Positions 35,136 through 44,714 of a DNA stretch of 64,000 bases are shown piece after piece. Position 1 is the first letter of the stretch; every line of letters starts with the position of its first letter. The translations under genes and the position numbers were made by a program. The stretch lies in contig NZ_CP037934.1 in assembly GCF_004353225.1 (NCBI RefSeq), positions 186,001 to 250,000 on the forward strand, given 5' to 3'. The DNA is from Marinobacter sp. JH2. GTDB lineage: Bacteria; Pseudomonadota; Gammaproteobacteria; Pseudomonadales; Oleiphilaceae. The notes beneath the pieces were generated by a model. It saw nothing but the letters and a program-made list of their open reading frames with translations, was not told where the DNA came from and did not search any database.

Positions 35136-35682
35136 TGATTCTGAGATTGTTATCGCAACGCGAAAATGGGTTGAAGACGTTGTGGTTGGTTACAACCTTT
35201 GCCCGTTTGCCAAACGTGAGCTGGTGAAAGACCGGGTTCGGTTCGTGGTGACGGAAGCCAAGACCGAAGACGAACTTGTGCAGGCGCTGCATGCTGAGCT
35301 TCAACTGCTGGAAGACCAGCCGGACGTCGAAACCACGTTGTTGGTCCACCCGGACGTGTTGCAGGATTTTTATGCCTACAACGAGTTCCTGGATACCGCG
35401 GATGCGTTGTTGGAATATCTGGAACTGGAAGGCGTGTACCAGATCGCCAGCTTCCATCCGGATTATCAGTTTGCCGACACCGAGGCCGATGCGGCAGAGA
35501 ATTACACGAACCGTTCTCCATACCCTATGCTGCATTTGTTACGTGAAGCGAGCTTGGAGTCAGCGATTGATAACTATCCCGATGTGGATGGTATTCCCGA
35601 CCGAAATATCGAGCTGATGAACCGGGAAGGCGCAGATAAAATGAAAGCGTTGCTCGCAGCTTTCCTGACAAACTCGAAATAA
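35131..35682 (+). CDS. DUF1415 protein
   Basis: This is a 183-residue DUF1415 protein with the conserved N-terminal WVEDVVVGYNLCPFAKREL and the central YQIASFHPDYQFADTE plus NRSPYPMLHLLREASL. The conserved Cys in NLCPFAK and the His may be functional. No function is known. It is followed by the SpeE-like gene after ten bases. Confidence 0.92.
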   Translation: MSDSEIVIATRKWVEDVVVGYNLCPFAKRELVKDRVRFVVTEAKTEDELVQALHAELQLLEDQPDVETTLLVHPDVLQDFYAYNEFLDTADALLEYLELEGVYQIASFHPDYQFADTEADAAENYTNRSPYPMLHLLREASLESAIDNYPDVDGIPDRNIELMNREGADKMKALLAAFLTNSK

Positions 35683-35692
35683 GAGCCAAAAC

Positions 35693-36424
35693 ATGGGATT
35701 GCTTTTCGAACAAATAGACAGCCAACCCTCGGTCATCGGAGAAATCACACTGCGTCGCCGCAGGATACCGGCGCTGGGTGAAAGGGATATCTACGAAGTG
35801 AAGCTGGGCGAGGAATTTCTCATGTCCAGCATGTTTGTAGACGCTGAAGTTGCTCTCTCTGATATTGGCCTGAACGAAACTGAAGGCGATAACCTCAGCG
35901 TGGTTGTTGGTGGCCTTGGTTTGGGCTACACCGCTGTCGCCGCTCTCAAGCACCAACGCGTGTCTGAACTGCTCGTGGTTGAATACCTAAAACCCGTCAT
36001 TGGCTGGCATCAGAAAGAACTCGTGCCATTGGGCAAAGAGCAGAATGATGACCCGCGCCACCGCTACGTACACGGCAGTTTCTTCGACATGGCCGTGGCA
36101 GATACCGAGACTGGTGGCTTCGACCCTGAAGCGCCCGGGAAACAGTTTGATGCCATTCTGCTCGATATCGACCACTCGCCCAGAGCCCTGCTGCACGACT
36201 CCAGTGCTAGCTTCTATAGCACCCAAAATATAAGCCTCATGGCTCGGCAGCTGAAGCCTCGCGGTGTTTTTGCCATGTGGTCGAACGAAGGCGAAGACGA
36301 CGAGTTTATGGCTGTTCTGAACGAAGTATTCGAAGACGTAGCTTGCCACGTTGTGAGTTTCTTCAACCCCTTCCAAAACCGGGAATCCTTCAACACCGTC
36401 TACGTCGCCCGCAAGCCTGAGTGA
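35693..36424 (+). CDS. Spermidine synthase-like methyltransferase-fold protein (second copy)
   Basis: This is a 243-residue Rossmann protein of the SpeE-like group, with VVVGGLGLGYTAVAAL as motif I and FDAILLDIDHSP at the active-site region. It resembles class I methyltransferases annotated as spermidine synthases, but no aminopropyltransferase pathway genes are nearby. It is cotranscribed with DUF1415, and a 22-base palindrome follows. Confidence 0.83.
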   Translation: MGLLFEQIDSQPSVIGEITLRRRRIPALGERDIYEVKLGEEFLMSSMFVDAEVALSDIGLNETEGDNLSVVVGGLGLGYTAVAALKHQRVSELLVVEYLKPVIGWHQKELVPLGKEQNDDPRHRYVHGSFFDMAVADTETGGFDPEAPGKQFDAILLDIDHSPRALLHDSSASFYSTQNISLMARQLKPRGVFAMWSNEGEDDEFMAVLNEVFEDVACHVVSFFNPFQNRESFNTVYVARKPE

Positions 36425-36425
36425 T

Positions 36426-36447
36426 CCCGGGCAGCGCGCTGCCCGGG
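36426..36447. terminator. GC-rich palindrome after SpeE-like gene
   Basis: A 22-base perfect palindrome (CCCGGGCAGC arms around GC) begins two bases after the stop codon. It lies between convergent genes and is the likely terminator for both. There is no T-tract. Confidence 0.65.
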
Positions 36448-36454
36448 CATGTGC

Positions 36455-37867
36455 TTACATCAGGTTGTAGATAAACACGATAGCCACAGCGACCGGCGTG
36501 ATAAAGCGGACGGTGACAAACCACAAGTTGAACATGCCCGGTGACAGCGACAGCTCGTTTTCCATGGCTTGACGAGACATCACCCAACCGGCAAACAGTG
36601 CAACCAGTAGTCCACCCAGTGGCAACAGTATGTTGGCGGTGAAGAAGTCCAGCAGATCAAAAATGGTTTTGCCTTCCAACATCGGGATGAAGCCCAGCGG
36701 CGCTACGTCGGCCCACAAGTTCAGCGACAGCACAGACGCAATACCCAGCACCCAGCACACGCCACCGGCGGCTAGGGTGCTGATAGCACGGTTCATACCT
36801 TTCTGTTCTTCCAGCCATTCGACGATGGGTTCGAGAAGCGAAATGCCAGATGTCCAGGCTGCGAACACCAACAATACGAAGAACAGAGTGCCGAACAACG
36901 AGCCCATAGGCATCTGACCAAAGGCCAGAGGCAGTGTCTGGAAAATCAGTCCTGGGCCAGCGCCCGGCTCCAGTCCATTAGCAAAGACGATCGGGAAGAT
37001 CGCCATGCCCGCCAGCAGAGCCACGCCGGTATCGATCACCGAAACAGTAATGGAGGTTTTGGCGATGGATATGTTCTTCGGCAGATAGGAACCGTAGGCC
37101 ATCATCACCGCCATGCCGAGGCTAAGCGTAAAGAAGGCATGGCCAAGGGCAACCAATACGCCAGACGTAGTCAGCTTGGAGAAGTCCGGCTGAAACAGGA
37201 ACGCCGCGGCCTGTCCGAAATGGCCGGTGGTCATGGCGTACCCGACGACGAGCAGCAGCAATATGAACAGCGCCGGCATTAGAATGCTGACGGCTTTTTC
37301 AAGACCAGAGCGAACGCCCCTAGCCACGACCACCATCACCAGAGCCATAAACACGGTGTGCCAGAGTAGCAAGGTAGACGGGGTGCTGAGTAAGTCGGAG
37401 AAGATGGCACCGATAGACTCTGCCGATTGCCCGGCCAGTTGCCCGCTGGCGGTGGTGCCCACGTAGGAGATGGCCCAACCACCAATCACTGAGTAAAACG
37501 ACAGAATCAAAAATCCTGCGAGAACGCCGATGGCCCCCACCAGCTTCCAGGCCGGATTGAGCCTGTCGCGTTCAGTGATCAAGCGAATGCTGTTGACCGG
37601 GCTACGACCACCCCGGCGGCCGATCATGACTTCGGCCATCATGATAGGGATGCCAATTACGGCGATACAGGCAAGGTACACCAGTACAAAGGCACCACCA
37701 CCGTTTTCGCCGGTAACGTAGGGGAATTTCCAGATGTTGCCGAGGCCAACGGCGGAACCGGTGGCCGCTAGAATAAAGGCGAGCCGTGACGACCAAAGCC
37801 CGCGTTTCGCGTTGGAGCCCTCAAGGGTTTCCGAATAGGATGCGGAGCCGGATGAAGTGACAGACAT
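36455..37867 (-). CDS. Sodium-dependent amino-acid transporter (NSS/LeuT type)
   Basis: This 470-residue protein has about 12 membrane helices and the NSS signature GLGNIWKFPYVTGENGGGAFVLVYL in helix 1, including the Na+ and substrate contacts known from LeuT. Its neighbours are an amino-acid dehydrogenase and a 2-oxoacid oxidoreductase. Import of branched-chain or aromatic amino acids is a reasonable inference. Confidence 0.93.
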   Translation of the reverse strand: MSVTSSGSASYSETLEGSNAKRGLWSSRLAFILAATGSAVGLGNIWKFPYVTGENGGGAFVLVYLACIAVIGIPIMMAEVMIGRRGGRSPVNSIRLITERDRLNPAWKLVGAIGVLAGFLILSFYSVIGGWAISYVGTTASGQLAGQSAESIGAIFSDLLSTPSTLLLWHTVFMALVMVVVARGVRSGLEKAVSILMPALFILLLLVVGYAMTTGHFGQAAAFLFQPDFSKLTTSGVLVALGHAFFTLSLGMAVMMAYGSYLPKNISIAKTSITVSVIDTGVALLAGMAIFPIVFANGLEPGAGPGLIFQTLPLAFGQMPMGSLFGTLFFVLLVFAAWTSGISLLEPIVEWLEEQKGMNRAISTLAAGGVCWVLGIASVLSLNLWADVAPLGFIPMLEGKTIFDLLDFFTANILLPLGGLLVALFAGWVMSRQAMENELSLSPGMFNLWFVTVRFITPVAVAIVFIYNLM

Positions 37868-37904
37868 AGTGATCTCCCGAAGGTATTGTTTTTGTTTCAG
37901 GGGT

Positions 37905-37937
37905 TAAAAAGGGGAGCCGCAGAACTCTGCAGCTCCC
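37905..37937 (-). terminator. Rho-independent terminator after the amino-acid dehydrogenase
   Basis: Read on the minus strand, a stem of about 11 bp (37912-37937, GGGAGC.../...GCTCCC) is followed by CTTTTT. It ends the dehydrogenase/oxidoreductase transcript before the transporter gene. Confidence 0.8.
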
Positions 37938-37958
37938 AAGGGGAAACGCCGGGCTAGA

Positions 37959-39059
37959 TCACCCGGCGCGAGCCAGTCGGCTGGGCGTAAGCCCGGCACC
38001 CGGGGCGTGTTTTCTAAAACGCTCTTCAGCCAACTCGTTGGCGATCTCACCGGTTGCACGGCCGGTGCGGTCGGAGCGTTGGAATATCTCGGACAGGGTG
38101 TCACCGATGGTGTCTACATGAGCGCGAATTTGCTCGGGGGAGCCGTTTGTACGCTCGTAAAACACATCGATGATGCCGCCGGCGTTGATGGCAAAGTCCG
38201 GAGCATAGAGAATGCCGCGCTGTTTGAGCACAGCGTCATGTTCAGGGCGGTCGAGCAGGTTGTTGGCGGCACCGGCCACAATGGCGGCACGGAGTGCAGG
38301 AATGCTCTGATCATTCAGCACGGCCCCCATGGCGCAAGGTGCGACCACATCAACCGGTAAGGTCAGAATATCCTCGGATGCAACGGGTGTGGCGCCCAAT
38401 TCGTCCACCGCCCGTTTGAGATTGTCTGCGTGAATGTCGGTGACCCACAGCTCGGCGCCGGCTTCTTTCAGGTACCGGGCCAGACGGAAGCCGACATTGC
38501 CAATCCCCTGAACGGCCACTTTCAACCCCGCCAGATCGTCAGTACCGAGTTTGTGTTTTACGGCCGCTTTCAGGCCGATAAACGTGCCGTAGGCCGTTAC
38601 CGGTGAGGGATCGCCTGTGCTGGGCAGGCCATCAAAACCGGTGCGGGTTGTTATACCGGCCACATGCGCGGTCTGACGGCCCATTACTTTTAGATCGGGC
38701 ACGCTGGTGCCGGAGTCTTCAGCGGCAATGTACTGACCGCCGAGGCTTTCCAAATGCCGGCCCATAGCCTCGAGCAAGGCTTCGGTTTTGTGTTTACGCG
38801 GGTCGCCGATGATCACTGACTTGCCGCCGCCCAGATCCAGATTGGCCAGGGCAGATTTGTAGGTCATGCCTCTCGACAACCGTAAGACATCTCTGACGGC
38901 TTCTTCATCGCTGGCGTAGGGGAACATTCGGCAACCGCCGAGTGCAGCACCCCGTGAGGTATTGTGGGTGGCAATGATGCCTTTAAGGCCGGTTTCGGCA
39001 TCGCAGACGAAAGACAGGTGTTCGTGGTTATCGAACTCCGGATGGCTGAACACGTTCAT
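37959..39059 (-). CDS. ldh: Leucine-type (Glu/Leu/Phe/Val) dehydrogenase
   Basis: This 366-residue NAD-dependent amino-acid dehydrogenase has the catalytic Lys region in [18 protein letters not shown], the Rossmann motif [13 protein letters not shown], and IDVFYERT near the C-terminus. The size is that of leucine dehydrogenase. It deaminates branched-chain (possibly other) amino acids to 2-oxoacids, which suits the 2-oxoacid:ferredoxin oxidoreductase next to it. Confidence 0.92.
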   Translation of the reverse strand: MNVFSHPEFDNHEHLSFVCDAETGLKGIIATHNTSRGAALGGCRMFPYASDEEAVRDVLRLSRGMTYKSALANLDLGGGKSVIIGDPRKHKTEALLEAMGRHLESLGGQYIAAEDSGTSVPDLKVMGRQTAHVAGITTRTGFDGLPSTGDPSPVTAYGTFIGLKAAVKHKLGTDDLAGLKVAVQGIGNVGFRLARYLKEAGAELWVTDIHADNLKRAVDELGATPVASEDILTLPVDVVAPCAMGAVLNDQSIPALRAAIVAGAANNLLDRPEHDAVLKQRGILYAPDFAINAGGIIDVFYERTNGSPEQIRAHVDTIGDTLSEIFQRSDRTGRATGEIANELAEERFRKHAPGAGLTPSRLARAG

Positions 39060-39080
39060 GGCGTTTCACCTCTTGTCGGT

Positions 39081-39123
39081 GGCCGACCGCTACCCTTGTG
39101 AGGCCTGCGGTGGCCGTTTTTTT
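39081..39123 (+). terminator. Terminator-like hairpin pointing against the neighbouring genes
   Basis: The stem 39081-39090/39107-39115 (GGCC-g-ACCGC with GCGGTGGCC) is followed by GTTTTTTT on the plus strand. Both flanking genes run on the minus strand. It could end an antisense transcript, or it could act on the minus strand as an intercistronic hairpin. Confidence 0.5.
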
Positions 39124-39126
39124 GTT

Positions 39127-42100
39127 TTAGACAGCTGCGTTGGCGATTTGTTGATGAGCCCTTTCGTTAGGGCTCAATTCAGACCGGTACTGCGCCCGTT
39201 CTTTTTGGGCAGCATGATAGGCGGCTTCTTTCACCGGCCCGTAGCCGCGGATCTTCGCGGGCAGGCTGGCGAGGTTGCGTGCCGCATCGGCGTGGTCTTT
39301 GCTCAGATGCTTGAGCAGGAAAGCCACGTCGGTTTCGTACTCTCGAATGATTTTGCGTTCCAGGCGTCGGTCAGCGGTGTATCCGAATGGGTCTAGTGGG
39401 GTGCCGCGCAGAGTGCGGGCTTTCGCCAGCCAAGTGAACACGGTTTCCATCCAAGGCCCGAAGGTATGCTTTTTCGGCCGTTCGCCGTTTTTACCGCGGC
39501 TAAGCAGAGGCGGCGCCAGATTAAATTCCAGCTCGATATCCCCTTCGAATTGTTCCTCGAGTTGCTTGCGCAGGCTGCCATTGCTGAACAGTCGTGCGAC
39601 TTCGTACTCGTCCTTGTAGGCCAGTACTTTGGCGTAGTTCTCGACGATAGATCGCAACAGGAGTGGATCGCGGCCCAGCTTGTGTGCGATGGTCTGTTCC
39701 GCATTACGCACCAGCTTCTCGTAGCGTTTGGCTAGCGATGCATTCTGGTAATCGCTCAGGTGGGTCATATTGCGTTGAATGAGCTGGTCTGTGGTTTCCA
39801 TGACCTGCACCGGCGTGCCTTTGGGTTTCGGGAATGCCAACTCCATGACCCGATCAAGATCGTGGGCGGCCCGACGGCCCCAGAGGAAAGCTTGTTTGTT
39901 TTTCTCAATCGCCACGTTGTTGAGCTCGATGGCACGCTCAATGGCGGCGGCGCTCAGTGGCAACAGCCCTTGTTGCCAGGCGAAGCCAACGGTAAACAGG
40001 TTCACGGCCATGCCATCGCCCATCAAGGCTTTGGCCAGGTCGCCGGCATTGAGGAACCAGCTGCCATCAGAGCGACAGGCTTCTTTGACGGTCTGTTCCA
40101 TCGACTCGCCGGGGAACTGGATGTCCGGGTCTCGGGTAAAGGCTGCGGGCATGGCTTTTTCGGTGTTGACTACCGCCCGTGAAAAACGGTTATCCAGTTT
40201 GGCCAAGGCATCGTCTGTGGCCGAAACCATCAGGTCAAAAGCGATCATCAGATCGGCCTCGCCGGCGGGAATACGCACGGCGTGGATGTCCTCTTGCTTA
40301 TCACTGATGCGGATGTGGCTGACCACCGCACCGAATTTCTGGGCCAAACCGGCCTGATCCAGCACCGATACGCCTTTGCCCTCAAGGTGAGCCGCCATGC
40401 CCAGCAAGGCACTTACAGTCACCACGCCGGTACCACCCACACCGGTCAGCAGAATGCCGTAGGGGTTGCTGCCAGATACGGGTGTCGGTTCCGGAAGCTC
40501 CGGGAATTCCACTACAGAGCTGACCCCCGCCGGTTTTTTTAGTTTGCCGCCTTTGACCGTGACAAAGCTGGGGCAGAAACCACGCACACAGGAAAAATCT
40601 TTGTTGCAGGAAGATTGGTCAATGGTGCGCTTTCGTCCAGCGTCGGTTTCTTTCGGCAGAATCGACAAACAGTTGGATTGAATGCCGCAATCACCGCAGC
40701 CTTCGCACACATCCGAGTGAATCATCACGCGCTGGTCTGGGTCTTCCATGGTGCCGCGCTTGCGACGACGGCGTTTTTCGGCGGCGCAGGTTTGGTCGTA
40801 GATGATCACCGAGCAACCTTCAATTTCTCGCATTTCTCGTTGCAGAGCGTCCAGATCGTCCCGGTGATGGAAGGTCGTGCGATCGGCAAAATCGGCCCGG
40901 GACGGATATTTGTCGATATCGTCGCTGACCACAGCAATGCGTCGTACGCCTTCGCCGTAGAGCTGGTGGCTGATTTGTTGAACGGTCAAGGTGCCGTCCA
41001 CCGGCTGACCGCCGGTCATAGCGACGGCGTCGTTGTAGAGAATCTTGTAGGTGATGTTGGCACCGGAGGCAATAGCGGCACGAATGGCCAGTACGCCGGA
41101 GTGGAAATAGGTGCCGTCGCCCAGATTCTGAAACACGTGGTTCTGGTTGGTAAACGGCGCCTGGCCAAGCCAGGTTACCCCTTCACCGCCCATCTGGGTG
41201 AAGGTGTCGGTGCCGCGATCCATCCAGGTGGCCATGTAGTGACAGCCAATGCCGCCGAGGGCACGGCTTCCCTCGGGTACCTGCGTTGAGGTGTTGTGCG
41301 GGCAGCCGGAGCAGAAGTGAGGTGTTCGCTCCAGTCGCTCCTTGGGTTGTGCCAGACTGTTTTCTTTTTCGGTCAGAAATCCGAGGCGCTGTTGCAGTGT
41401 GTCGTTGCAATAGCGGCCATCCAGTCGGGACGCGATGGCGCGTGCCACCATGGCCGGGGTCAGTTCGGCGATGGTCGGTAGCAGGTCATTGCCCTGATTG
41501 TCTTTTTTGCCAATCACATTGGGGCGCTTGCCATCCTGCCAGGTGTAGAGCTGGGTTTTGATCTGTTCTTCAATCAAGCCCCGCTTTTCCTCAACCACCA
41601 GGATTTCTTCCAGCCCCGAGGCGAATTCATAAATGCCTTCAGGCTCCAAAGGCCAGGGCATGGCTACTTTGTAAACGGTCAATCCGATGGTTTCACGTTC
41701 CTCGTCGCCCAATCCGAGATCCGCCAGCGCCTGGATAACGTCGAGGTAGGCTTTACCTGTGGTCACAATGCCGAGTCGGGGTTGTTTTGCCTGAAGCACA
41801 ATATGGTCCAGCCGGTTGGCCCGGCAAAAGGCCTTGGCCGCTTCCAGCTTGTACCGGTGCAGGCGTTCTTCCTGCTCCATGGGTTTGTCGGGCCAGCGGG
41901 AGTTCAGACCGCCTTCCGGCATTGGAAACTGTGTGGGAATGCGGATGTTGATTCGGCTGAGATCCAGGTTGGCTGAAATGGATGAGTCCATGTTTTCGGC
42001 CAAAGCCTTGAAGCCAATCCAGCAGCCACTGAAGCGCGACATGGCCCAGCCGTAAAGGCCCATGTCCAGAATGTCCTGAATACCAGCGGGGTTCAGGACC

Positions 42101-42630
42101 GGCATTCCGGCATCGAGAAACGCGTAATCACTTTGGTGGGGTAGGGTGGATGATTTACAGGCGTGATCGTCGCCTGCGACTGCCAGTACGCCACCAAACC
42201 GGGAAGTGCCTGCCGCGTTACCGTGCTTGAAGACGTCGCCGGTACGGTCTACGCCCGGGCCTTTGCCGTACCAGAGTGCAAACACGCCATCGTAAAGCGC
42301 GCCCTCAAAAATATTGACCTGCTGGCTGCCCCAGACTGCCGTCGCGCCCAGGTCTTCGTTCACACCGGGCAGGAAATGAATATTTTGTTCTTTGAGCGGG
42401 TCCCGGGCTTTCCAAAGAACCTTATCGAAACCGCCGAGAGGAGATCCGCGATAACCGGAGATGAAGCCGGCGGTATTCAGGTCGTTATTACGGTCGAGTT
42501 GGGCTTGGAGCAGGGGGAGTCTCGCCAGAGCCTGGCTACCGTTCATGTAGACCGAACCGGTATCTTTTTTCCAGACATCGTCAAGGCTGACGGGACGCAG
42601 CCCCGTGGGGGAGCGTGAAAGATCTGACAT
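39127..42630 (-). CDS. Indolepyruvate/2-oxoacid ferredoxin oxidoreductase (fused)
   Basis: This 1167-residue fused enzyme joins the thiamine-diphosphate domains and the gamma-type domain. Features are the N-terminal GYRGSPLGGFD, the TPP domain with HFCSGCPHNTSTQVPEGSRA and GIGCHYMATWMDRGTDTFTQMGGEG, an iron-sulfur-type Cys cluster CEGCGDCGIQSNC plus CNKDFSCVRGFC, and the gamma domain GILLTGVGGTGVVTVS. It decarboxylates 2-oxoacids to acyl-CoA with ferredoxin reduction. It is upstream of the dehydrogenase gene on the same strand and probably in one operon. Confidence 0.93.
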   Translation of the reverse strand: MSDLSRSPTGLRPVSLDDVWKKDTGSVYMNGSQALARLPLLQAQLDRNNDLNTAGFISGYRGSPLGGFDKVLWKARDPLKEQNIHFLPGVNEDLGATAVWGSQQVNIFEGALYDGVFALWYGKGPGVDRTGDVFKHGNAAGTSRFGGVLAVAGDDHACKSSTLPHQSDYAFLDAGMPVLNPAGIQDILDMGLYGWAMSRFSGCWIGFKALAENMDSSISANLDLSRINIRIPTQFPMPEGGLNSRWPDKPMEQEERLHRYKLEAAKAFCRANRLDHIVLQAKQPRLGIVTTGKAYLDVIQALADLGLGDEERETIGLTVYKVAMPWPLEPEGIYEFASGLEEILVVEEKRGLIEEQIKTQLYTWQDGKRPNVIGKKDNQGNDLLPTIAELTPAMVARAIASRLDGRYCNDTLQQRLGFLTEKENSLAQPKERLERTPHFCSGCPHNTSTQVPEGSRALGGIGCHYMATWMDRGTDTFTQMGGEGVTWLGQAPFTNQNHVFQNLGDGTYFHSGVLAIRAAIASGANITYKILYNDAVAMTGGQPVDGTLTVQQISHQLYGEGVRRIAVVSDDIDKYPSRADFADRTTFHHRDDLDALQREMREIEGCSVIIYDQTCAAEKRRRRKRGTMEDPDQRVMIHSDVCEGCGDCGIQSNCLSILPKETDAGRKRTIDQSSCNKDFSCVRGFCPSFVTVKGGKLKKPAGVSSVVEFPELPEPTPVSGSNPYGILLTGVGGTGVVTVSALLGMAAHLEGKGVSVLDQAGLAQKFGAVVSHIRISDKQEDIHAVRIPAGEADLMIAFDLMVSATDDALAKLDNRFSRAVVNTEKAMPAAFTRDPDIQFPGESMEQTVKEACRSDGSWFLNAGDLAKALMGDGMAVNLFTVGFAWQQGLLPLSAAAIERAIELNNVAIEKNKQAFLWGRRAAHDLDRVMELAFPKPKGTPVQVMETTDQLIQRNMTHLSDYQNASLAKRYEKLVRNAEQTIAHKLGRDPLLLRSIVENYAKVLAYKDEYEVARLFSNGSLRKQLEEQFEGDIELEFNLAPPLLSRGKNGERPKKHTFGPWMETVFTWLAKARTLRGTPLDPFGYTADRRLERKIIREYETDVAFLLKHLSKDHADAARNLASLPAKIRGYGPVKEAAYHAAQKERAQYRSELSPNERAHQQIANAAV

Positions 42631-42784
42631 GTTGAAATCCTCTACTACCTGGCCGGATCGCGGCGGTAGGTAATGTCTTGTTTTTGTAATCCCGGCTTTT
42701 GGCCGGAGTTAGATTTCATCGGTCCTACCCGGTGGATTACCCGGGTTGTCCTTTTGGGACTGGACGAAAAACAAACTAGAGTAA

Positions 42785-42802
42785 GTTTACGTGTACGTCA
42801 AC
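42785..42802 (-). promoter_or_regulatory. LiuR-like MerR-type operator
   Basis: The element tttacgtgtacgtcaa resembles the TTTACGT-NN-ACGT-AA pattern reported for LiuR regulators of branched-chain amino-acid catabolism. On the minus strand it overlaps a TTGACG -35 box, with TAGTTT 17 bases downstream as a possible -10. It is about 155 bases upstream of the oxidoreductase gene, in the 303-base divergent region shared with azlC. The rest of that region shows only short GC-rich repeats. Confidence 0.5.
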
Positions 42803-42933
42803 AGGTAGTGGGTGCTATCGGCTACTTGAAGCATGAGGTTTGCACATAACTGGCTGAGGTGGCGACAGAAAATAATTTGGCTTAGTGGTTTTTACCTATT
42901 CGTGTTTTGCCGGTTTAGGCTTAATTTCCTTCG

Positions 42934-43680
42934 ATGTCTGCTCATACTTATTCTTACCAATTTCAACCGCACAAGGTGCGCGCTGAATTCTTTCGGTTGC
43001 TGCCGATATCCCTGTTCGTTGTCGCCTTTGGTGCCGCGTTTGGATTAGCGGCGACCCAAACTGGCCTGTCTCCGCTTCAGTCCATTTTGATGAGCTTCAC
43101 GGTGTTTGCCGGGGCTTCCCAATTTGGGGCATTGGATTTATGGGGAACCGAAGTCTCCGTGATTCCCATGATGGTTGTGGTGTTTGCCATAAACGCTCGC
43201 CACCTGCTGATGGGGGCCTCGCTTTATCCTATGTTGAAGGATGTCTCGCCGGCGCGCAGGTATGGTTTGTTGTTGTTCCTGACCGATGCCAATTGGGCGA
43301 TTTCAGCGCAGGATTACCAGAACGGCCGGCGTAATCTGGAGGTAATTCTCGGCGGTGGCGTGGTGTTGTGGCTGGCGTGGGTGTTGGGTACAGCTTTCGG
43401 CGCTTACTTCAGCGGATTGTTGCAGAATCCGAAAGCCTTTGGCTTGGACATGGTGCTTGGTTGCTTCCTGTTGTCGATGGTTTTGGGCGGCAAGGCCACA
43501 CCAAGAGTTGTGGTGGTTTGGCTGGTGGCGGGAGTGACGTCTCTTGCGGCCTGGAAGTGGCTGCCGGCCAATATGCATGTGGTGGTTGGCGCTTTGGCTG
43601 GCGGAGCGGTAGGGCTGCTCTGGCTGGAACCACGCGCTGCTGACATGTCAGAGCAAGAAGGAGCCGGGCATGACCATTGA
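42934..43680 (+). CDS. azlC: AzlC-family branched-chain amino-acid exporter subunit
   Basis: This is a 248-residue inner-membrane protein of the AzlC family (PISLFVVAFGAAFGLAATQTG and SFTVFAGASQFGALDL). With AzlD it exports branched-chain or related amino acids. Its start is divergent from the oxidoreductase. The end overlaps azlD by 11 bases. Confidence 0.93.
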   Translation: MSAHTYSYQFQPHKVRAEFFRLLPISLFVVAFGAAFGLAATQTGLSPLQSILMSFTVFAGASQFGALDLWGTEVSVIPMMVVVFAINARHLLMGASLYPMLKDVSPARRYGLLLFLTDANWAISAQDYQNGRRNLEVILGGGVVLWLAWVLGTAFGAYFSGLLQNPKAFGLDMVLGCFLLSMVLGGKATPRVVVVWLVAGVTSLAAWKWLPANMHVVVGALAGGAVGLLWLEPRAADMSEQEGAGHDH

Positions 43681-43981
43681 AACGACACCGGTCGGCGTTC
43701 TGATTCTGATTGTGCTCATGACGTTGGTGACGTTGATCACCCGCTTCGGCGGTGTGTTCGCGATGTCGTTCGTGAAAATCAGCCCGCGGGTTGAAAGCTT
43801 CATCAACGCCATGGCGAGCTCCGTGTTGATTGCGATTATCGTGCCGATGGCCGTGGCCGGTGATGCAGGTGCTTTGGCGGCACTAGTGGCGACGGCCATC
43901 ACCATGCTGGCGCTTCGTAAGCCGCTGCCTGCAATATCGGTGGGCTTGGTCGCAGCGGCCTTGGTACGTTACTTCGTTTAG
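43670..43981 (+). CDS. azlD: AzlD-family membrane protein
   Basis: This 103-residue AzlD protein has four hydrophobic segments and the family pattern LVTLITRFGGVFAMSFVKISPRVESFINAMASSVLIAI. It is the small partner of AzlC. The two reading frames overlap, which suggests coupled translation and a 1:1 complex. Confidence 0.93.
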   Translation: MTIETTPVGVLILIVLMTLVTLITRFGGVFAMSFVKISPRVESFINAMASSVLIAIIVPMAVAGDAGALAALVATAITMLALRKPLPAISVGLVAAALVRYFV

Positions 43982-44000
43982 CGGTTGCTGTGGCTGGCTT

Positions 44001-44666
44001 TCAGATGTTTCTCAGGGTTCGGTGGCGAATGGTTGAGGCGAGCTGATTCAGCAGTTCCCGAGCTTCGCCATCGTGCAGAGTATGGCATTTGTCCTGAAGT
44101 ACGCGCTGATCGTGTGTACTGGGTGCGTTGGTGACTTCTTTTTTCTGGTCCAGGTGCTGGCAAGCGGCCAGGTGGGCTTTAATTTCTGTGTCTATCAATC
44201 GTGACGCCAGGTTTTCAACCGTTTCGCTGCAAAACGGGCGGTTTTGATTTAGATGGCTTCGGGCCTCAATGGCTGCTTGGCGCGCCTCAAGGCGCAATTC
44301 GTTTGCAGCCTCCCCTGCTTCTACAGCACGCAAGAAAACGCCGAGCCGGTCGTGAAGTTGCCACACTTTGGGCCAGATGATGTCGTAGGCGGCTTTTTCG
44401 GTACGGTAGCGTTCCTGCTCCAGAGCTGATCCTTGATCAGACGCTTTGGCACCCAGTGGCTGGTTAAAATCCATCACACGCATGTCACCTACTTCCCGCC
44501 AGAGACTATCAATACGCCCCTTTAGGAAACTGGTCTGGTGCTTATCGCGTCTTCGGGTAATAAGCAGTGCCAGAATCGTGCCCAAGGCAAGCAGCGAAGC
44601 GCCTGCTGCGATCAGAAGCGATAAGTGATGGGGCGGCAGCATGGTCCAAAGTTGACCTGCGTCCAT
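44001..44666 (-). CDS. Membrane-anchored coiled-coil protein of unknown function
   Basis: This 221-residue protein has a single hydrophobic helix near residues 15-38 (LSLLIAAGASLLALGTILALLI). A charged helical cytosolic or periplasmic domain follows. I do not recognise the family. It is convergent with azlD, and the upstream GNAT-like gene is on the same strand 48 bases away. Confidence 0.7.
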   Translation of the reverse strand: MDAGQLWTMLPPHHLSLLIAAGASLLALGTILALLITRRRDKHQTSFLKGRIDSLWREVGDMRVMDFNQPLGAKASDQGSALEQERYRTEKAAYDIIWPKVWQLHDRLGVFLRAVEAGEAANELRLEARQAAIEARSHLNQNRPFCSETVENLASRLIDTEIKAHLAACQHLDQKKEVTNAPSTHDQRVLQDKCHTLHDGEARELLNQLASTIRHRTLRNI

Positions 44667-44714
44667 GGCGTTCGACCTCCGTCGAATTCCCGTTTCAAGC
44701 TTTCAGTATAGAGC

